A stretch of DNA of 37,560 nucleotides from an uncultured Ruminococcus sp. Lineage in GTDB: Bacteria > Bacillota > Clostridia > Oscillospirales > Ruminococcaceae. Positions 1 through 7,958 of this stretch are shown here, in pieces (the first letter of the stretch is position 1; the number at the start of each line of letters is the position of its first letter). Location of the stretch: positions 1-37,560 of the forward strand of contig CACZGM010000027.1 of NCBI GenBank assembly GCA_902780695.1, written 5' to 3'. A program made the position numbers and the translations under genes. The notes under the pieces were generated by a model, which worked only from the letters and a program-made list of their open reading frames with translations, had not been told where the DNA came from and searched no databases.

Positions 1-333
1 CTCTGCCCCTGTGACCCCGCAAGCCCCCTTTGGAAAAGTGGGCTTGACACCCCAAACAAATGCAGTATTACAGAGTGTACAGCTATTGGTCGCTCTGTGG
101 GAAATGAATGGGGGTTGGAGATAATTCAATGAGATTAACTATCCGAGGCGCTGCGTCCGCCCATAGAAGAATGTAGCTACGCATTTCGGAGCGGGGCGTC
201 CGCCGCTTAGCGAAGATTACACTTCTTTAATAACAAATTACCGCACAGAGTGTTGAGCTGTGCGGTATCTTTTTCCCATATATAGAAGAGAATAACTAAC
301 CGAGGTGGCGCACCTGTCGATAGAAGAATGTCG
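1..333. other. Intergenic stretch at the window start
   Basis: No convincing gene is present. The first 60 bases are GC-rich repeat-like sequence containing CTCTGCCCC, which resembles the palindromic repeats at the far end of the window. The rest holds the two 157-bp-spaced repeats and one hairpin terminator at 238-275. Confidence 0.5.
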
Positions 334-362
334 CTACGCATTACGCCGCGGGGCGTTCCCCG
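132..362. repeat. Two copies of an intergenic repeat, 157 bp apart
   Basis: Two similar blocks lie at about 132-205 and 289-362. Each has a TAACTA-like lead, CCGAGG, then exactly 21 bp later TAGAAGAATGT followed by GCTACGCATT and a GC-rich palindromic tail around GGGGCG. On the minus strand both copies encode a similar short peptide end (A-P-x-R-N-A, then TAG). The second copy supplies the last codons and the stop of the VWA gene. No other copy was seen in the window. Confidence 0.7.
238..275 (+). terminator. Rho-independent terminator
   Basis: The arms CCGCACAG (241-248) and CTGTGCGG (258-265) are perfect and are followed by TATCTTTTTCCC. The T run places it on the plus strand, so it would end a transcript entering from upstream. 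Read on the minus strand it is a weaker stop for the VWA gene. Confidence 0.55.
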
Positions 363-1023
363 CTCGGCTCATGAGGTCGGCTTCGATCTCTTCAGCCCAG
401 TCGCGGTCTATGGCACACCCGCAGCGCATTGCGCTCATCGGTGCCGCGAGCGCTTCAAATACCTTCTTCGTGCCTTTGCCGTCCGCACGGTAGTTCGCAG
501 TACGCTCTGCCCCTATGCCGACCTTCGACGCTACCGATACCGCGTCTATGTTTGCGCCGATGAACAGGAACTCCCAGCCGTCCTTCTCCTTGCGCTTCTC
601 TATCAGCTTCTTTATCTTGTCATAGTCGAAGCGGTGACTCGCATTCTCCATTCCGTCGGTCGTGATTATAAACATCGTATGCTCGGGAACGTCCTCGGGA
701 CGCGCGTATTTGTGAATATTGCGGATATGCTTCACGCTGTCGCCTATCGCGTCAAGAAGCGCCGTGCAGCCGCAGGGCGTGTAGTCGCTGTCCGTCATGG
801 GCTTTATTTCCGCTATGTCCGCCCTGTCATGCACCACAGTGCTGCTGTCGCTGAACAGTACGGTCGATACATAAGCCTTTCCTTTCTCCTTCTTCTGCTT
901 TTCGATCATGGAATTGAATCCCCCGATAGTGTCCGCTTCAAGTCCGCTCATCGAACCGCTTTTGTCAAGAATGAATACGAGCTCCGTAATGCCGTTTGAT
1001 ACCTTTTTTGTGTTCTCTTTCAT
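334..1023 (-). CDS. VWA-domain protein with intact MIDAS
   Basis: A 229-residue von Willebrand factor A protein. The metal-ion-dependent adhesion site is complete: D20-x-S22-x-S24 in DKSGSMSG, T87 in GCTALLDAIG, and D123 in TTDGMENAS. No signal peptide or membrane helix is visible, so it is probably cytoplasmic. Cytoplasmic VWA proteins of this size often act as metal-dependent protein-binding modules, but the partner is unknown here. A strong AAGGAGG site precedes the ATG at 1023. The gene appears monocistronic, isolated from the zapA operon by a terminator at 1172-1219. The last roughly ten residues (ending NAPRRNA) lie inside a copy of the local intergenic repeat, so the native C-terminus may have been replaced. 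Confidence 0.85.
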   Translation of the reverse strand: MKENTKKVSNGITELVFILDKSGSMSGLEADTIGGFNSMIEKQKKEKGKAYVSTVLFSDSSTVVHDRADIAEIKPMTDSDYTPCGCTALLDAIGDSVKHIRNIHKYARPEDVPEHTMFIITTDGMENASHRFDYDKIKKLIEKRKEKDGWEFLFIGANIDAVSVASKVGIGAERTANYRADGKGTKKVFEALAAPMSAMRCGCAIDRDWAEEIEADLMSRAGNAPRRNA

Positions 1024-1171
1024 TGTTTTTTCCTCCTTAAATGTGATATCGTGATTCTTCGGTAAGCCTTTTCCTTACCCTGTAACTGTATGATATCATA
1101 TTTGAGGGAGATTATGGTCGCCTTTCGGGCGACATATTTCAGAAGACCGAAACGCAAAACAGAACCGTAAT

Positions 1172-1219
1172 AAAAAAAGTGTGCTGCCCGGACAAGATCC
1201 GGGTAACACACTGCTTTTT
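1172..1219 (-). terminator. Bidirectional terminator of the zapA-U32 operon
   Basis: The stem pairs AGTGTG (1178-1183) with CACACT (1207-1212), with an inner CCCGG/CCGGG stem. A T7 tract follows on the minus strand (AAAAAAA at 1172-1178) and another on the plus strand. It lies about 50 bp beyond the U32 stop codon. Confidence 0.8.
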
Positions 1220-1267
1220 TTATCGGTTATTTTTCCGTGAGAGCGGATAAATGATCTTCACAGATCG

Positions 1268-2521
1268 TCAAACGCTGCGGGAATCCGTTCGGTGAGCCTG
1301 CAAAAACATCTCATCAAGACGGGCAAGTATATCGCGGCGCAGAGCGTTCACTGCCGATGCGGAAAGCATAAGCCCGCTGCCGGGGTCGATATCCGCTTTG
1401 CCGAGCTCATAGACCGTACCGCCTGTTTTTGCAAGCCGTGCCGCTATCTCTTCCGCGGTTATCGGACGGTTGACAGCTATTTCCGGTACAGTCTCCGTCA
1501 CGCAGAAGATCTCGTTTCCCTCGCACGTCACCCGTGCCGATACCGGCTGCCCCGCTTTCAATGCAACGCACACATCGAACGTGTGACGCTTATAAGGCTT
1601 GTCGTACAGCTTTTTAAGCTCCGCGAGAGCGCCGGACATCGCTTCGACATCGTCTTTCGTGCGTGTTCCCTGCATATTGCGCAGTGTGCCGTCATAATAC
1701 GACCCGGTGAAGCCGCTGCGCGAGAATACCGCACGCAGTGTTCCGATATCGGGCTTTTTCCCGTCAAGCACATTCCTGCACGCCGTGACCGCCGCCGCCA
1801 CATATTCCGGACGTTTCATGCGTCCCTCTATCTTAGCCGAGGTCACACCTGCCGCGTCAAGCTCTTTGAGATGCTCTATGACGGACAGGTCTTTCAGCGA
1901 TAGGACGCTGTGCCTGTCACCGTAAGAAAAATCAAGTCTGCAGGGCTGTGCGCAGAGCCCCCGATTGCCGCTTCTGCCGCCGTACATCGCGCTCATGAGG
2001 CACTGTCCGCTCACGCAGACACACAGTGCGCCGTGAACAAAGACCTCCGTCTCGATATCGACATTCTTCACCACGCGCTCGATCTCACCGAACGACATCT
2101 CGCGGGCGAGGACAACTCTTGAAAATCCGTGCCTGCGTGCGAATTCCGCGCCGGCAGCCGATGTTACGGTCATCTGGGTGGAGGCGTGCAGGCGCAGCGA
2201 CGGCGCAGCGCCGCGAATGACCCGCGCCGCACCGAGATCCTGCACTATAACGCCGTCCGCACCGGCTTTTTCGATGCCCGCTGCCGTTGCTGCAAGCGCG
2301 GTAAGCTCGTCGTCAAACACGAGCGTGTTCATTGTGACATACACCTTCACACCTGAGATGTGACATTCCCGCACAGCACGGGCAAGCGCGTCGATATCAA
2401 AATTCTTCGCGTTTCTCCGCGCGGAGAAGGACGTGACGCCGAGATATACGGCATCTGCGCCGGAATTGAGAGCGGCGGGAAGGGAATCCTCACCGCCGCA
2501 TGGAGCCAGTATTTCTATCAT
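1268..2521 (-). CDS. U32-family protein (peptidase/RNA hydroxylase-like)
   Basis: A 417-residue U32-family protein. The family signature spans residues 159-195 and runs from EVFVHGALC to GLCAQPCR, with cysteines C167, C169, C174, C190 and C194. Characterised relatives (RlhA, TrhP, UbiU) bind a 4Fe-4S cluster through such cysteines and hydroxylate RNA or ubiquinone precursors, so the 'peptidase' label is historical. The N-terminal half is a TIM-barrel-like region. After about residue 310 a DUF3656-like domain begins and then stops. Many clostridial homologues continue for 200-300 more residues, so this is a short form. The ATG overlaps the zapA stop by 4 bp (ATGA), implying translational coupling. 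Substrate is not predictable from sequence. Confidence 0.85.
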   Translation of the reverse strand: MIEILAPCGGEDSLPAALNSGADAVYLGVTSFSARRNAKNFDIDALARAVRECHISGVKVYVTMNTLVFDDELTALAATAAGIEKAGADGVIVQDLGAARVIRGAAPSLRLHASTQMTVTSAAGAEFARRHGFSRVVLAREMSFGEIERVVKNVDIETEVFVHGALCVCVSGQCLMSAMYGGRSGNRGLCAQPCRLDFSYGDRHSVLSLKDLSVIEHLKELDAAGVTSAKIEGRMKRPEYVAAAVTACRNVLDGKKPDIGTLRAVFSRSGFTGSYYDGTLRNMQGTRTKDDVEAMSGALAELKKLYDKPYKRHTFDVCVALKAGQPVSARVTCEGNEIFCVTETVPEIAVNRPITAEEIAARLAKTGGTVYELGKADIDPGSGLMLSASAVNALRRDILARLDEMFLQAHRTDSRSV

Positions 2522-3660
2522 TTTACCGTTTCAGCCGTTTTGGCGGGCTGTTCCTGTCCAGAATTTTCAGACTCGAACGTGGTCTGGACGTACTTTCCGC
2601 CGAGCTTTTCCTCGTTCTTCATATTGAGAATGGATTTCAGCCGTTCTACCTGCTGCTGGAGCTCGATGATCTCCTCTTCCTTCTTTGCTATGCTTAAGCC
2701 GTAGGAATTCTCGTAGTTCTTCAATATGTTGCGCAGCTTGTTGTTCTCGTCCTCTTTCTGCTCGGATTTCAGACGCACCGCCTGTTCCGTTTCGGCGAGC
2801 AGAGCACGGAGCTTGTCGATCTCGGAGCTCCTGCCCTCAAGCTGCTTTATGGTCTTTTCGTACTCCGCGACCTTCTTCAGGGCTTCGCTCTCGCTTACGG
2901 CAGAAGTTCCCGCTTCCTTGAGCTTTTCTATCTCCTCGTTGGCGATAGCAAGCTCGATTTCGAGGTCTTCCTTCTCGGCTTTGAGCTTCTTTACCGCTTC
3001 CTCATTCACGGAAACGGAACCGTCGTCATCTACGGCAATGGAGTTTATCTCCATTTTCGTGATCTTGCCGTTGAGCTCTGCGATCTGCTTGTTCGCGGCT
3101 TCGAGCCTGTCGCGTGAAACTTCGAGCTCATTGCGGAGCGCTTCGTTCGCGGCGACCTCGGTGAACTTCTCGGTATTGAGCTTGGAGATTATCTTATTTG
3201 CGGAAGCCAGTGCGGATTTCGTGTCATTGAGTGCGCTTTCGCTCTCTTTGTACGCACCGGCGGTCTGCTCCTGCTTCTGTGTGATATCCTTAAGGCGCGA
3301 TTCAAGCTCACGGTCTCTTGCCAGAAGAGCGTTGTACTGCTTTTTCATCTCGGCTTCGCGCTCGTTATGTGCGGTTATCTGCTTTGAAAGCGTCTCCGTA
3401 CGTTTTTCCAGTATATCGGCCTTGGCACTCAGTTCGTCGATAAGCGCCTGATCCGCTTCGCTCCTCTTTTCGCTTAAAGAGTCTCCCATAATAAGGAGCG
3501 CCGCGTATGCGGTGACCTCCGCCTCGCTGACATTTCCCATTTTTGCGGTCAGATACTTTATCTGTTCCTCAAACAGCTTCGCGAAATCGAGCACCTCGTC
3601 GGGCTTGTCGGTTTTTAAATAATATCCTCTTCCGTTTACCTGAACTCTGAGCTTGTCCAT
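2518..3660 (-). CDS. zapA: ZapA-like cell division protein with long coiled coil
   Basis: Residues 1-85 form a ZapA domain (MDKLRVQVNGRGYYLKTD, then the DFAKLFEEQIKYL helix and EAEVTAYAALLIMGDSL). ZapA binds and bundles FtsZ filaments at the division ring. Unlike typical 80-110 residue ZapA proteins, this one is 380 residues, with an almost continuous Glu/Lys/Ala-rich coiled coil from about 85 to 350 and a polar tail. I chose the ATG at 3660 because the ZapA fold begins there and GAAAGG lies upstream; an in-frame ATG at 3678 and a longer frame up to 3858 are less likely. It is first in a two-gene operon with the overlapping U32 gene, an arrangement known in Clostridia. The extended rod could scaffold other divisome proteins; that is inference. 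Confidence 0.85.
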   Translation of the reverse strand: MDKLRVQVNGRGYYLKTDKPDEVLDFAKLFEEQIKYLTAKMGNVSEAEVTAYAALLIMGDSLSEKRSEADQALIDELSAKADILEKRTETLSKQITAHNEREAEMKKQYNALLARDRELESRLKDITQKQEQTAGAYKESESALNDTKSALASANKIISKLNTEKFTEVAANEALRNELEVSRDRLEAANKQIAELNGKITKMEINSIAVDDDGSVSVNEEAVKKLKAEKEDLEIELAIANEEIEKLKEAGTSAVSESEALKKVAEYEKTIKQLEGRSSEIDKLRALLAETEQAVRLKSEQKEDENNKLRNILKNYENSYGLSIAKKEEEIIELQQQVERLKSILNMKNEEKLGGKYVQTTFESENSGQEQPAKTAETVK

Positions 3661-3726
3661 AATATATGAGCCTTTCATGTGGATTTCCTGCCCGCTTCTG
3701 ACCGGCGGACATATTTTTACAGATAT

Positions 3727-3755
3727 ATTATACAACATAATCACAAAAAAGAAAA
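3727..3755 (-). promoter_or_regulatory. Candidate promoter of zapA
   Basis: A perfect TATAAT (as ATTATA at 3727-3732) preceded by TG lies about 70 bp upstream of the zapA start. The -35 at the 17-bp position is poor (TTTTCT), inside an A/T-rich tract. Confidence 0.5.
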
Positions 3756-3793
3756 GGGGTTTTGTAATTTTTTTTCGGATTTTCAAAAATTTC

Positions 3794-3822
3794 TTGAAAA
3801 ATCGTGCGAAATATAGTATAAT
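3794..3822 (+). promoter_or_regulatory. Promoter of the thioesterase-lysA-trmB operon
   Basis: TTGAAA (3794-3799), a 17-bp spacer and TATAAT (3817-3822). The leader to the first ATG at 3924 is about 95 nt. Confidence 0.8.
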
Positions 3823-3923
3823 GGTCTTGATATTTTCATTGGCGGAAAGCAGGAGCATATCTTACGCGCTGTCAGGCGGGAAAGGTATAAACGATCTCCG
3901 CATTTCCCGAAAGGAGCACACCC

Positions 3924-4313
3924 ATGCTTGAAACAGGGATCAAAGGGCATCAGACCGAGACTGTGACCGAAGAAAAGACCGCCGCCGCTGTCGGGAGCGG
4001 GTCACTTCGCGTTTACGCAACACCCGCGATGATCGCGCTTATGGAAAAGACCGCTCTCGCTTCCGTGGCAGGAGAGCTGGAAGAGGGTATGACCACGGTG
4101 GGTACGAAGCTCGACGTTGCGCACACGAGCGCTTCTCCCGAAGGAAGCACTATAACCTGCGAGAGCGTGCTCACAGAGATCGACCGCCGCCGGCTCGTAT
4201 TCACCGTCACCGCTTACGACGACGCGGGCGAGATCGGAAAAGGCACCCACGAGCGGTTTATCGTGGACTGCGCGAAATTTATGGACAAAACGGCTGCAAA
4301 GCTGAATAAATAA
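3924..4313 (+). CDS. FlK-like hotdog-fold acyl-CoA thioesterase
   Basis: A 129-residue single-domain hotdog protein related to fluoroacetyl-CoA thioesterase FlK. The candidate catalytic residues T33 (in YATPAM), E41 (in ALMEKTA) and H67 (in VAHTSASPEG) keep exactly the spacing of FlK T42, E50 and H76. GTHERF near residue 109 is also family-typical. The phenylalanine lid that gives FlK its fluorine selectivity (F33/F36) is not evident at the matching positions, so a general acyl-CoA hydrolase that detoxifies or recycles a short acyl-CoA is more likely; this is inference. CGAAAGGAG precedes the ATG by about 9 nt. It is the first gene of a tightly packed six-gene operon. Confidence 0.85.
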   Translation: MLETGIKGHQTETVTEEKTAAAVGSGSLRVYATPAMIALMEKTALASVAGELEEGMTTVGTKLDVAHTSASPEGSTITCESVLTEIDRRRLVFTVTAYDDAGEIGKGTHERFIVDCAKFMDKTAAKLNK

Positions 4314-4330
4314 GCGAAAGGACAAGCGAG

Positions 4331-5140
4331 ATGAATATAAAGACATTTTATCTGAACAACGAAAAAACCGTGCTTATGAAAGCATATCTTCTCGGACAGG
4401 TGGAGAGCATCGAATGGTGCAGGAAGCGTCCCGCGATACTGATACTGCCCGGCGGCGGATATGAATACACTTCCGAGCGCGAAGCCGAGCCTGTGGCTAT
4501 GCGCTATGCAGCCGAGGGCTACAATGCCTTCGTGCTTTACTACACCTGCAACGCACGGTATCCGGCAGCATTTGCAGACGCAGCCTATGCCCTGTACAAG
4601 ATAAGGATGAGAGCGGACGAGTTCGGTATAGACCCGCAGAAAATAGCGGTATGGGGAGCAAGCGCCGGCGGTCACCTTGCGGGCTGTCTCGCTACAATGT
4701 GGAATGACTCCGCGATCCTCGAAAAGCTCGGCTGCGAACCGCAGGATATACGTCCGAACGCTGCTGTTCTGTGCTATCCCGTTATCAGCGGCATAACAAA
4801 TCCGCACAAGGGCTCCTTTGAAGTGCTGCTCGGCAAGAACGCGTCGCACAGCGAGCTTTCACGCCTTTCCCTCGAAAACCGCGTTACACCGAAAACACCG
4901 CCCGTCTTCCTCTGGTGTACGGCGAACGACGACTGCGTTCCCGCGCACAACAGCCTTGTAATGGCTAAAGCCTGCGTTTCCAACAAAGTGCCTGTTGAAC
5001 TGCATATGTTCGACGAGGGACCGCACGGGCTCTCGACCTGTGACAAGGTGACTGGCTGGAATGACTATTTCTACCGCGACAGCTGCAAGGAATGGATACG
5101 GCTCTCGATAGCATTCCTCGCAAAGTACATGAATGTGTGA
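4331..5140 (+). CDS. Alpha/beta-hydrolase esterase (BD-FAE/acetyl-esterase type)
   Basis: A 269-residue serine hydrolase without a signal peptide. Visible features are the oxyanion-hole motif PGGGY (residues 40-44), the nucleophile elbow GASAGG with S111, the acid D200 or D201 in TANDDCVP, and the base H232 in GPHGLS. The pattern fits the cytoplasmic acetyl-xylan/feruloyl-esterase-like branch of the family, which removes acetyl groups from imported oligosaccharides or small esters; the actual substrate is unknown. It starts 17 bp after the thioesterase stop, with AAAGGA upstream. Confidence 0.85.
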   Translation: MNIKTFYLNNEKTVLMKAYLLGQVESIEWCRKRPAILILPGGGYEYTSEREAEPVAMRYAAEGYNAFVLYYTCNARYPAAFADAAYALYKIRMRADEFGIDPQKIAVWGASAGGHLAGCLATMWNDSAILEKLGCEPQDIRPNAAVLCYPVISGITNPHKGSFEVLLGKNASHSELSRLSLENRVTPKTPPVFLWCTANDDCVPAHNSLVMAKACVSNKVPVELHMFDEGPHGLSTCDKVTGWNDYFYRDSCKEWIRLSIAFLAKYMNV

Positions 5141-5143
5141 ATT

Positions 5144-5353
5144 ATGATGAATATAGTAAAATGCCCGAAATGCAGCTCCGACGATATCATAAAAGGCGAC
5201 CTGCTGAGTCCCGGCGGTGTTGTATTCGCTCCGGAATGTCAGACCGAACCCATACGGATATTCTCGGGAATGACGGCGCTTGCCTGCCGCAACTGCGGGA
5301 CTGTATTCGGGTTTGAACTTACGGATAAGCCGGAAAAGCTCACCAGTAGATAA
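5144..5353 (+). CDS. Small zinc-ribbon protein
   Basis: A 69-residue protein with two CxxC knuckles: CPKC at residues 8-11 and CRNC near 48-51. Together they would bind one zinc ion. The start is one of two adjacent ATGs (5144 and 5147), directly after the esterase stop at 5140. No clear Shine-Dalgarno is present, so translation probably depends on coupling. No specific function can be assigned. Related tiny zinc ribbons are common in Clostridia and are usually annotated as hypothetical. Confidence 0.7.
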   Translation: MMNIVKCPKCSSDDIIKGDLLSPGGVVFAPECQTEPIRIFSGMTALACRNCGTVFGFELTDKPEKLTSR

Positions 5354-5387
5354 AATTTTTTCAACCAACAGGAAAGGACAGACAACC

Positions 5388-6659
5388 ATGGCAAAGAAGA
5401 TACCGTTTATCACAAAAGAAAAGGCGCTTGAAATAAAAGCGCAGATCCCCACACCCTTTCATATTTACGACGAAAAGGGCATCAGAGCGACTGCAAGAGC
5501 ACTCAACGAGGCATTTGCGTGGAACAAGGGCTTCAAGGAGTATTTCGCCGTTAAAGCTACCCCTAACCCCTTCGTAATGAAGATACTTATGGAGGAAGGC
5601 TGCGGCTTCGACTGTGCTTCACTCACCGAGCTTATGCTCTCCGACAAGGTAGGCGCAAAGGGACATGACATTATGTTCAGCTCAAACGAGACCCCGGACT
5701 GCGACTACGAGCTCGCTTACAAGCTCGGCGCGATCATCAACCTCGACGACTTCACGCACATCGACATTCTCGACAAGCTCACCGGCATACCGGAGACTAT
5801 CTGCTGCCGCTACAACCCCGGCGGAGAATTCAAGACCAGCGAGACCGGCAATGTCATGGACACGCCGAAGGATGCGAAGTACGGCTTCACACACGACCAG
5901 CTCATAGAGGGCTACAAGATACTCCGCGACAAGGGCGCGAAGGTATTCGGTATGCATTCCTTCCTTGCGAGCAACACGCTCACAAACGACTACTACCCCG
6001 TTCTCGCGGGAATACTTTTCAGAACTGCCGTTGAGATCAAGGAAAAGACCGGCGTAAAGATAAGCTTCATAGACCTGTCCGGCGGTGTCGGGATCGCTTA
6101 CCGTCCCGAGCAGACCGAGAACGACATCAAGATCATCGGCGAGGGCGTAAGAAAGGCGTATGAGGAGATCCTCGTACCCGCGGGTCTCGGCAATATCACG
6201 CTCTGCACCGAGCTCGGACGTTTCATGCTTGCCCCGAACGGAATGCTTATCACAACGGCTATCCGCGAAAAGCACATCTATAAGGAATACATCGGTGTTG
6301 ATGCGTGTGCCGCAAACCTCATGCGTCCCGCTATCTACGGCGCTTACCACCATGTGACCGTTCTCGGCAAGGAGAACGCCCCCTGCGATCACGTTTACGA
6401 CATAGTAGGCGGACTCTGCGAGAACTGCGACAAGTTTGCAAAGGACAGAGAGCTCCCGAAGATAGATATGGGCGATATCATCGCTATTCACGACGCGGGC
6501 GCTCACGGCTTCTCAATGGGTTACAACTATAACGGCAAGCTGCGCTCGGCGGAGGTGCTGCTCAAAGAGGACGGCTCTTACAAGCTGATACGCCGCGCCG
6601 AGACACCGAAGGATTACTTCCGCACCTTCGATTTCAGCGAATACAGCTTTGAGGACTGA
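5388..6659 (+). CDS. lysA: Diaminopimelate decarboxylase
   Basis: A fold-type III PLP enzyme of 423 residues, matching LysA: meso-diaminopimelate to L-lysine plus CO2, the last step of lysine synthesis. K56 in YFAVKAT is the PLP Schiff-base lysine. SGGVG (231-235) and ELGR (275-278) are the phosphate-binding segments, and C344 in GGLCENCD is the catalytic cysteine supplied across the dimer. DAGAHGFSMGYNYNG (369-383) is the usual C-terminal motif. The ATG at 5388 is chosen because GGAAAGGA lies 10 nt upstream; the open frame extends further 5' but that part overlaps the zinc-ribbon gene. Other decarboxylases of this fold are possible but less likely. Confidence 0.88.
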   Translation: MAKKIPFITKEKALEIKAQIPTPFHIYDEKGIRATARALNEAFAWNKGFKEYFAVKATPNPFVMKILMEEGCGFDCASLTELMLSDKVGAKGHDIMFSSNETPDCDYELAYKLGAIINLDDFTHIDILDKLTGIPETICCRYNPGGEFKTSETGNVMDTPKDAKYGFTHDQLIEGYKILRDKGAKVFGMHSFLASNTLTNDYYPVLAGILFRTAVEIKEKTGVKISFIDLSGGVGIAYRPEQTENDIKIIGEGVRKAYEEILVPAGLGNITLCTELGRFMLAPNGMLITTAIREKHIYKEYIGVDACAANLMRPAIYGAYHHVTVLGKENAPCDHVYDIVGGLCENCDKFAKDRELPKIDMGDIIAIHDAGAHGFSMGYNYNGKLRSAEVLLKEDGSYKLIRRAETPKDYFRTFDFSEYSFED

Positions 6660-6664
6660 TCGCC

Positions 6665-7174
6665 GTGACGTTCGATTACTGCCCGAAATGCGGGGAAAAG
6701 CTGCTGCCTGAGCAGATCGGCGACGAGGGCAGCGTTCCGTTCTGCAAAAAATGCAGCCGCCCGTTCTTCCCTTTCTCTTACCCGTGCGTTATCTGCCTTT
6801 GCGTAAGCGAAAACGACGAGGTACTGCTGATAAAGCAGAGCTACGGCATTATCCGCTATGTCTGCGTTGCGGGATACATAAAGTCCGGAGAGAGTGCCGA
6901 GGAAGCCGCGGAACGTGAGATCGCGGAGGAGACCGGGCTTGAAATGACCGGCTGCCGTTTCCTTTACAGCAAATTCTACGCCAAGCACGACAACCTTATG
7001 CTCGCATTCGTTTGCAGGGTGAAAAAGGCGGAGCCTCGAATTTCCGGGGAACTGAGCGAAGCCCGCTGGTTTTCGCCCGAGGAAGCCGAAAAGGCACTGT
7101 TCGAGGGTGCATACGGGATAGATATGCTGCACAAATGGCGCGATCTGCGTGACAGGGGGATCCTTGATATATGA
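6665..7174 (+). CDS. Nudix hydrolase with N-terminal zinc ribbon (NudC-like)
   Basis: 169 residues. A four-cysteine zinc ribbon (C6, C9, C27, C30) is followed by a complete Nudix box at residues 70-92 (G-x5-E-x7-R-E-x2-E-E-x-G). This order resembles the C-terminal half of NAD pyrophosphatase NudC, but the NudC N-terminal domain is missing, so substrate (NADH, ADP-ribose or another nucleoside diphosphate) is uncertain. The start codon is GTG at 6665, only 5 bp after the lysA stop. The likely binding site (GAGG) lies inside the last lysA codons. Its stop overlaps the trmB start by 4 bp (ATGA). Confidence 0.82.
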   Translation: MTFDYCPKCGEKLLPEQIGDEGSVPFCKKCSRPFFPFSYPCVICLCVSENDEVLLIKQSYGIIRYVCVAGYIKSGESAEEAAEREIAEETGLEMTGCRFLYSKFYAKHDNLMLAFVCRVKKAEPRISGELSEARWFSPEEAEKALFEGAYGIDMLHKWRDLRDRGILDI

Positions 7175-7836
7175 GAATGAGAAAAAAGAAGTACCTTGAC
7201 GAGCGCCTTGAAGCCTGCGAAAGTGTTTGTCTCGGCTGGATACCCGACCCTGTCCACGCAAACGGGAAAGTCTGCATAACGGATAAAGCTGCCGTTTTCG
7301 GCAGAGAAGCCCCGCTGCACCTTGAAATAGGCTGCGGAAAGGGGAAATTCGCAAATACGCTGGCTGCGCGGGAGCCCGGCATCGACTTTATTGCCGTTGA
7401 GCAGACGCCGAATGTTATCGTAGCTGCTATGGAGCATACCAAGGAGCTGGGACTGCCCAATCTGCGCTATTTTATGGGAAAGGCGGAGTACCTGCGGAAC
7501 GTGCTTGCGCCGGACAGCGTTGAGCGGATATATCTGAATTTCAGCTGTCCTTTCCCGAAAACGAAGTATGCCAAGCACCGGCTGACGCACAAGCGGTTTC
7601 TCGACATCTACCGGGATATACTTGCTGACGGCGGCAAGATAATACAGAAGACCGACAACCGCGATTTCTTTGAGTTCTCGCTTGAGAGCTTCCGCGAAAA
7701 CGGCTTTGAGCTTGCCTTCGTCACGGAAGACCTGCATAACAGCGGCATAACCGGGAATATTATTACGGAATACGAACAGCGTTTTCTGTCGCAGGGACTG
7801 CCTATTTATTACCTTGAAGCGGTAAACTCAAAATAA
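7171..7836 (+). CDS. trmB: tRNA (guanine-46-N7)-methyltransferase
   Basis: A 221-residue class I SAM-dependent methyltransferase. EIGCGKGKF (52-60) binds SAM, EQTPN (77-81) follows, and the late TrmB motif is present near 122-140 with the KYAKHRLTH extension. TrmB makes m7G46 in many tRNA variable loops. The catalytic-region motif reads FSCPFPK: the normally conserved D-P-W is C126-P127-F128. This may be a lineage variant or an altered enzyme. The start overlaps the Nudix stop (ATGA). Last gene of the operon; no clear terminator follows before the next promoter. Confidence 0.85.
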   Translation: MRMRKKKYLDERLEACESVCLGWIPDPVHANGKVCITDKAAVFGREAPLHLEIGCGKGKFANTLAAREPGIDFIAVEQTPNVIVAAMEHTKELGLPNLRYFMGKAEYLRNVLAPDSVERIYLNFSCPFPKTKYAKHRLTHKRFLDIYRDILADGGKIIQKTDNRDFFEFSLESFRENGFELAFVTEDLHNSGITGNIITEYEQRFLSQGLPIYYLEAVNSK

Positions 7837-7863
7837 AATTTAGTAAAAAATGCATAGAAACCC

Positions 7864-7892
7864 TTTACAAATCAAAAAAAATATTGTATAAT
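7864..7892 (+). promoter_or_regulatory. Promoter of the membrane-anchored helical protein
   Basis: TTTACA (7864-7869), a 17-bp spacer and TATAAT (7887-7892), about 65 bp upstream of the chosen ATG at 7959. Confidence 0.75.
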
Positions 7893-7958
7893 ACTATTAG
7901 CGTAATTTTGGACTCCTCAACCGAGGTGTCTCTTATAAAACCGAAAGGAATGATAACA

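Noticed and set aside
328-999. Long plus-strand open frame opposite the VWA gene
   Set aside because: It is the antisense shadow of a gene with intact family motifs; no binding site or recognisable domain.
1020-1211. Small minus-strand frame between the VWA gene and the U32 gene
   Set aside because: It runs through the VWA leader and into the terminator at 1172-1219, with no binding site.
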